In this document: positions 6,015-9,870 of the stretch, in pieces
Numbering within the stretch: the first letter of the stretch is position 1
Layout: every line of letters starts with the position of its first letter
NCBI GenBank assembly: GCA_015520535.1
Contig: WAPZ01000775.1
Span: 1 to 9,870, forward strand
Length of the DNA stretch: 9,870 bases
Reading direction: 5' to 3'
From: Candidatus Heimdallarchaeota archaeon
Lineage (GTDB): Archaea; Asgardarchaeota; Heimdallarchaeia; Hodarchaeales; S146-22
The notes under the pieces: generated by a model
Database searches by the model: none
Told to the model about the DNA's origin: nothing
What the model saw: the letters and a program-made list of their open reading frames with translations, nothing else
Position numbers and translations under genes: made by a program

Positions 6015-9000
6015 ATGAGTGAAAAGAACAATTCACAACTTAAGACAGAGAAAGACGAAAACCAAACGCTTCAAAGCAAACAATCTCCAATTTTTTCTGT
6101 GAACACCATCTCAATCCTTGGCTTTATTTTGGTTGCATTAGGAGTCGTGCTTCTCACTGCCAGCATTGTTCCTGGACTTTTTGGAAGCATACAATTTGCT
6201 CCGACCACAGTTGAGGCTATTTTTCTGCCCGAAGTAATGCTTGTACTTATTGTGATTTATGAGCTCTTCCGATTTTCCATGAAAACATTCTACCGCAAAT
6301 TGACGTTCGTCAATGACGAATTATTTGGATATTTTATGGTAACTATAGCCATTTTTCCAATTTTTAATCTGACCAGCAATAAAGCAGCAAGTACCGGTTT
6401 AACTAATCTTGACTTCCACCTAAACCAGATTACAATTGCATATTTTGTCCTCTGGCTCCTTTATTCCAGTTATTATCTGATTCATTTTAAAAAAGTTGGC
6501 TACAGCATGATTTTGACTATTTTTTCCTTTGTGTCTCTTTTGCTTTTAGCCTCACGGTTTCTTGAATTAGCCGATGTTGTCGTCTTAACAACCTTTTGGG
6601 CTTTTTTAATGGTTTTTTTCCTCCTTCAAACACTGATTACTAAACAGCATTGGCCAATCTTTTTTGCAACCTTGATTGGAAATATTGCCACCTTACATCC
6701 GGTCACTTCCCCAGCCTTAGGATATTTAGTTTTGATTCAATTAGTTAGTGCACTTTTTTTGATCTTTGACGAAAATTTTAATGTGATTACACGTGTGCTT
6801 GAACAGTCGGCTACTTTTAGTACTCAAAGGCGATTAGAACTTGTTTCCTTGGCAAAGTATTGTGTTTTGGCGACGGTAATCCTTCCGGTACTTCGAGCAC
6901 TTTATATTGACATTTTTACTGATATAGAGACCACGATTCTTGTTACTATCTTTTTTGGAGCGCTAGCCGTTATCATCTATTTTACAAAGAAACCATATCA
7001 TATAGGAATATTGTTCAGCCTTTTGACCTATGAAAGCCTACGAATTTATGCTTTAACCATTTTATTCCCCTTAAAAACGGCGATTTTCAGCTTTGACCAA
7101 TTTTTTGTCTGGATATTCTTTCTTATGAGCATTTATAGTCTCAAACCCAATATTACAGCGTTACATGCTAAAAGTTCCGCAAAAATTATTTATGAGAATA
7201 TTTTAAAGCTGCTTAGTGTAATTTGGCTTGAAATTTACTTAAATGTGTTGATTATGACACAAGGCTCGTGGGTCACTTTGGCTTTCGTCCCAATCATGGT
7301 GTCGAGTATTATACCGGTGACACTCTTATTAGACTACGAACAATGTGAACAATATCTTTTAAACACGTGGTTGCTGTTCCCATCATTTGGCTTTTTTTTG
7401 TTTGGAGTGGTCAGTTTCTTTCGTGCCTTCACTCTTATTGATATCTTGGGTGTGTATGTGACGTTTGGACTTACTTTTTTGGTCTATCTTTTTGCCGGCA
7501 ATGTTCTTACAGAGAAAATGAAAAAGTTTACGTCGTCCAAATTTCTTTTCAAACTTGACAGTATGCTCTTAGGAATCGCACTATCTCCAGTATTTATCCT
7601 TATCCGATATTTTACGCTTTGGATCTACCCGTTCACTATATTTATCATCGTTGTAATGATTTACATAGCCTTAAGAATCCTTTCGATTTTACACATCTAT
7701 GATATTCGAAGTTTAGATCATCCTTACCTTCATCTAGCCGTCATTGCTCTTTTTATTGAATTAGGCATCTCAGTCATGAGTGCACAGCAAGAATTGTCCG
7801 TTGCCTTTAAAACGCTTGTAATTTCCTTATATTTCTTTTTATTCATCGATTTTTACGCGTTTATGTCTTCAAAAACAGTTATTGAAAATAGAATGAAACA
7901 ACAAATTCTTGGGAGTCTTCATTATGGTGGGACCTTTGTGGCTCTAATTCTTTTCGGTTTTAATTACCAAAACGAGGTCATACTTTTTTCAACACTTTTT
8001 ATTATTCCAATTACATGGATGGTTTTTCTATTCATTGATAAGGCGCGGAAAGCTTTGCAATCATTCGTTATCTATGCTATTCTAACACCTTATGCCGTTT
8101 TTTTCATGAATGTTCTTGCCAAAATGACACTTTCAGAGCTTTCACTTTCCTCTTCCCCTCAAGAAAAATTTGGCTTGATTTATATGGGTGGCATGCTACT
8201 TTTATTCATTATAATTGAAGGAATTAACTGGTTTTTTTCTCAACAGAAAAGCCTTTTTACGTCTCCTCTGTTTTCCTTAAGAATACTGAATATTTTAGGT
8301 GCCAGCTCTGTATTTGCCATAATTTCTCTAAATAATTATTGGGTGGCACCATTTGGATCGATAACTGCAGCTGTGCTTTTGCTTCTCGAAATGATTCTTG
8401 TTATCGTATTTTCAAAGGATTATTCACCGTTGGATTTTCTGGTTGCCTATCCACTTATTGGTATTGCTATTATTCTTCATGCTATAAATCTCACTACGAC
8501 CGGCACACTTGAAGCCAGTGATTCCTTACTTTTAACTGCCAACGGAATATTTCTTTTAGTGTTCGGTGTTTGGCTCTATAATTCTGTTATAACGCCTTTA
8601 TATAGAAACATGGCTACCTTCAATAAAAAAATCTTTGTTGCGACATATAGCACCGCTGTAATTGGTATTTTTCCCTTCTATTTTATGTATCTCACGCTAC
8701 CAGTAACCGAATATCTCATTTCCTTCACTATACTGGCAATTTTAATTTTCCTCCTCAAACGAACGCTAACAATTTCCCTCGCACACGAAAAACCCACAAT
8801 TAAAATAAAAATATCTGAAAACCCTTATGTTCATGAAACACTTCTTGGATTCTTAACCACATTGTTCATTTTTCTGGAAAGTCAACACATAGTTGCTCCG
8901 ACACTCCAGACAACCCCACTTTTATCCGTGTTTCTGGGTATCTTTGCCGTAATATTAGGAGTTGTTCTTCTTGTTCACCTCATTGACTACGAAAAATTAG

Positions 9001-9740
9001 CGTTTTCACCAGAGAAACCTCTTTTTATATTTATTGACACTATTATAATTGTTGTCATTTCAAATGAATTCCTCAAAACCTTAACCAAGGGCACATTTGA
9101 CAACCTTGGAATAATGGGAACATTACTTGGCAGTACCTTATTTATAGGGGGCACGCTTGGCTATTTAAGGCATGTTTCAACCGATCGCACCGCACTCGTC
9201 CTCCTCTACAGTGGATCATTAACCGCGATCTTTACAGAAATATTCTTCTATTTTGTTCCCGCCACCGCTATATTATGGATATTTTTCCTTTTTGTCTCGT
9301 TTTTCATTTTTACTACTAACAAAAAACCAATGGTGTTCCGATTACTTGCACTTTTGACCACTATCACTCTCCTACGAATCGTTGTCGAGTTATTCACCGC
9401 TTACACCATGCAGGTGCTCCATCTAGAAACTGCCATAAGTACCATTCTCTTTGGCTTCTATCTGCTTTATTTTTCAATGTATTGGCGAAAAGAGGCGCAA
9501 AATTTTTCCATTGTACGTTCCTTAAATTTATCCAAACAGCAACCAAAAAGTACCCTTTCTAAAGACAAGGGTATGGAAACAGTGGCACAAAAAGAACCAT
9601 CGCCTAGAAAAGCAAAATTAACAACACAAAAAGAACAACCCCAAGAAAAGTCAGCAATAAGAACCTGTCCCCAATGTAACACGCCACTAGATTTGCCAGA
9701 ACAACGTTTTTGCAAAAAATGTGGATATAAACTCCGTTAA
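6015..9740 (+). CDS. Giant polytopic membrane protein (about 38 helices) with C-terminal zinc ribbon
   Basis: A 1241-residue protein of unknown function. A hydrophilic N-terminus (about 28 residues, Lys/Glu/Gln-rich) precedes near-continuous hydrophobic helices from about residue 31 to 1160. I count about 38, separated by short loops with mainly basic cytosolic residues. There is no sizeable extracellular domain. The tail (about 1160-1241) is Lys/Gln/Ser/Thr-rich and ends in a zinc ribbon: CPQC (1218-1221), an 11-residue loop, then CKKC (1233-1236) and GYKLR. An even helix count would place both termini in the cytosol, where a zinc ribbon can fold. The size and helix number recall large DUF2339-type membrane proteins of bacteria, but I see no decisive shared motif and do not assign that family. 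As the last gene of the operon, it probably forms the membrane platform for the two anchored ectodomain proteins encoded upstream. Transport, scaffolding and lipid or glycan-intermediate handling are all open. Confidence 0.85.
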   Translation: MSEKNNSQLKTEKDENQTLQSKQSPIFSVNTISILGFILVALGVVLLTASIVPGLFGSIQFAPTTVEAIFLPEVMLVLIVIYELFRFSMKTFYRKLTFVNDELFGYFMVTIAIFPIFNLTSNKAASTGLTNLDFHLNQITIAYFVLWLLYSSYYLIHFKKVGYSMILTIFSFVSLLLLASRFLELADVVVLTTFWAFLMVFFLLQTLITKQHWPIFFATLIGNIATLHPVTSPALGYLVLIQLVSALFLIFDENFNVITRVLEQSATFSTQRRLELVSLAKYCVLATVILPVLRALYIDIFTDIETTILVTIFFGALAVIIYFTKKPYHIGILFSLLTYESLRIYALTILFPLKTAIFSFDQFFVWIFFLMSIYSLKPNITALHAKSSAKIIYENILKLLSVIWLEIYLNVLIMTQGSWVTLAFVPIMVSSIIPVTLLLDYEQCEQYLLNTWLLFPSFGFFLFGVVSFFRAFTLIDILGVYVTFGLTFLVYLFAGNVLTEKMKKFTSSKFLFKLDSMLLGIALSPVFILIRYFTLWIYPFTIFIIVVMIYIALRILSILHIYDIRSLDHPYLHLAVIALFIELGISVMSAQQELSVAFKTLVISLYFFLFIDFYAFMSSKTVIENRMKQQILGSLHYGGTFVALILFGFNYQNEVILFSTLFIIPITWMVFLFIDKARKALQSFVIYAILTPYAVFFMNVLAKMTLSELSLSSSPQEKFGLIYMGGMLLLFIIIEGINWFFSQQKSLFTSPLFSLRILNILGASSVFAIISLNNYWVAPFGSITAAVLLLLEMILVIVFSKDYSPLDFLVAYPLIGIAIILHAINLTTTGTLEASDSLLLTANGIFLLVFGVWLYNSVITPLYRNMATFNKKIFVATYSTAVIGIFPFYFMYLTLPVTEYLISFTILAILIFLLKRTLTISLAHEKPTIKIKISENPYVHETLLGFLTTLFIFLESQHIVAPTLQTTPLLSVFLGIFAVILGVVLLVHLIDYEKLAFSPEKPLFIFIDTIIIVVISNEFLKTLTKGTFDNLGIMGTLLGSTLFIGGTLGYLRHVSTDRTALVLLYSGSLTAIFTEIFFYFVPATAILWIFFLFVSFFIFTTNKKPMVFRLLALLTTITLLRIVVELFTAYTMQVLHLETAISTILFGFYLLYFSMYWRKEAQNFSIVRSLNLSKQQPKSTLSKDKGMETVAQKEPSPRKAKLTTQKEQPQEKSAIRTCPQCNTPLDLPEQRFCKKCGYKLR
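9653..9737 (+). other. C-terminal zinc-ribbon segment of the giant membrane protein
   Basis: Two CxxC knuckles 11 residues apart (Cys1218/1221 and Cys1233/1236) followed by GYKLR form a canonical short zinc ribbon (CPxCxxxL...FCxxCGxxL). In archaea and bacteria this module commonly caps membrane or cytosolic proteins and mediates protein or nucleic-acid contacts. All four ligands are present. Confidence 0.8.
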
Positions 9741-9748
9741 TTCAAAAC

Positions 9749-9780
9749 TTTTCCTTTTTTCTCCTCGCTATTTGTTTTCT
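9749..9780 (+). terminator. Oligo-T terminator of the three-gene operon
   Basis: A pyrimidine-rich tract with T4, T6, T3 and T4 runs begins 8 nt after the stop codon of the giant membrane protein gene, with no hairpin. This fits archaeal intrinsic termination. The remaining bases to 9870 are AT-rich and carry no credible gene. Confidence 0.55.
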
Positions 9781-9870
9781 TACGTCCCTCATACTATTTC
9801 TTTTCAAAGGAAAAAATAATAACATAAAATGAAAACAAAGAAAAAAATACGTGCATCAATTATCTAATTA

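Noticed and set aside
9741..9870. Possible gene start at the right edge (ATG 9829 on plus; a 27-codon minus-strand frame).
   Set aside because: The plus frame stops after 12 codons, and the minus frame is very short, Lys/Arg-rich from A/T runs and overlaps the terminator.
1..9870. CRISPR array, insertion sequence or integrated element.
   Set aside because: No regularly spaced direct repeats, transposase or integrase motifs, terminal inverted repeats or target duplications are visible.

Overview
The window reads as archaeal chromosomal DNA from an AT-rich organism. The Shine-Dalgarno signals are GGTGA or GGAGG, promoters have an archaeal TATA element (TTTATAAATA at 3169-3178), genes end in oligo-T tracts without GC-rich hairpins, and several proteins are secreted, rich in N-glycosylation sequons and anchored by one C-terminal helix. 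The C-terminal 'PGFE + helix + basic tail' signal and a C-terminal zinc ribbon on a polytopic membrane protein suggest an Asgard-type (Heimdall- or Loki-like) archaeon. That placement is inference; no rRNA or marker gene is present.

Layout. Positions 1-236 (+) are the C-terminal end of a MazG-like nucleotide pyrophosphohydrolase. It converges on a large minus-strand gene (309-2807) for an 832-residue, Tyr/Asn/Ser/Thr-rich secreted surface protein, with an AT-rich bidirectional termination region between them (about 247-310). The divergent intergenic region 2808-3233 holds the minus-strand promoter of the surface protein and a well-formed plus-strand promoter carrying an operator-like 8-bp inverted repeat, plus further palindromes.

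The plus-strand promoter drives a tight three-gene operon. The first gene (3234-4166) encodes a secreted, C-terminally anchored protein with a CBM9/DOMON-like beta-sandwich. The second (4156-5994, overlapping by 11 nt) encodes a membrane-anchored extracellular protein that looks like an alpha/alpha-toroid followed by a small beta domain. The third (6015-9740, 20 nt further) encodes a 1241-residue protein with roughly 38 transmembrane helices and a cytosolic C-terminal zinc ribbon. A T-rich terminator follows at about 9749-9780.

Working together: the order 'binding-type ectodomain, toroid-type ectodomain, giant polytopic membrane protein' looks like one cell-surface machine, perhaps acting on glycans or glycoproteins, with the zinc ribbon as an inside-facing contact point. 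I recognise no named system with this composition, so it is the best candidate for an undescribed system in the window. The individual fold calls rest on sequence pattern only.
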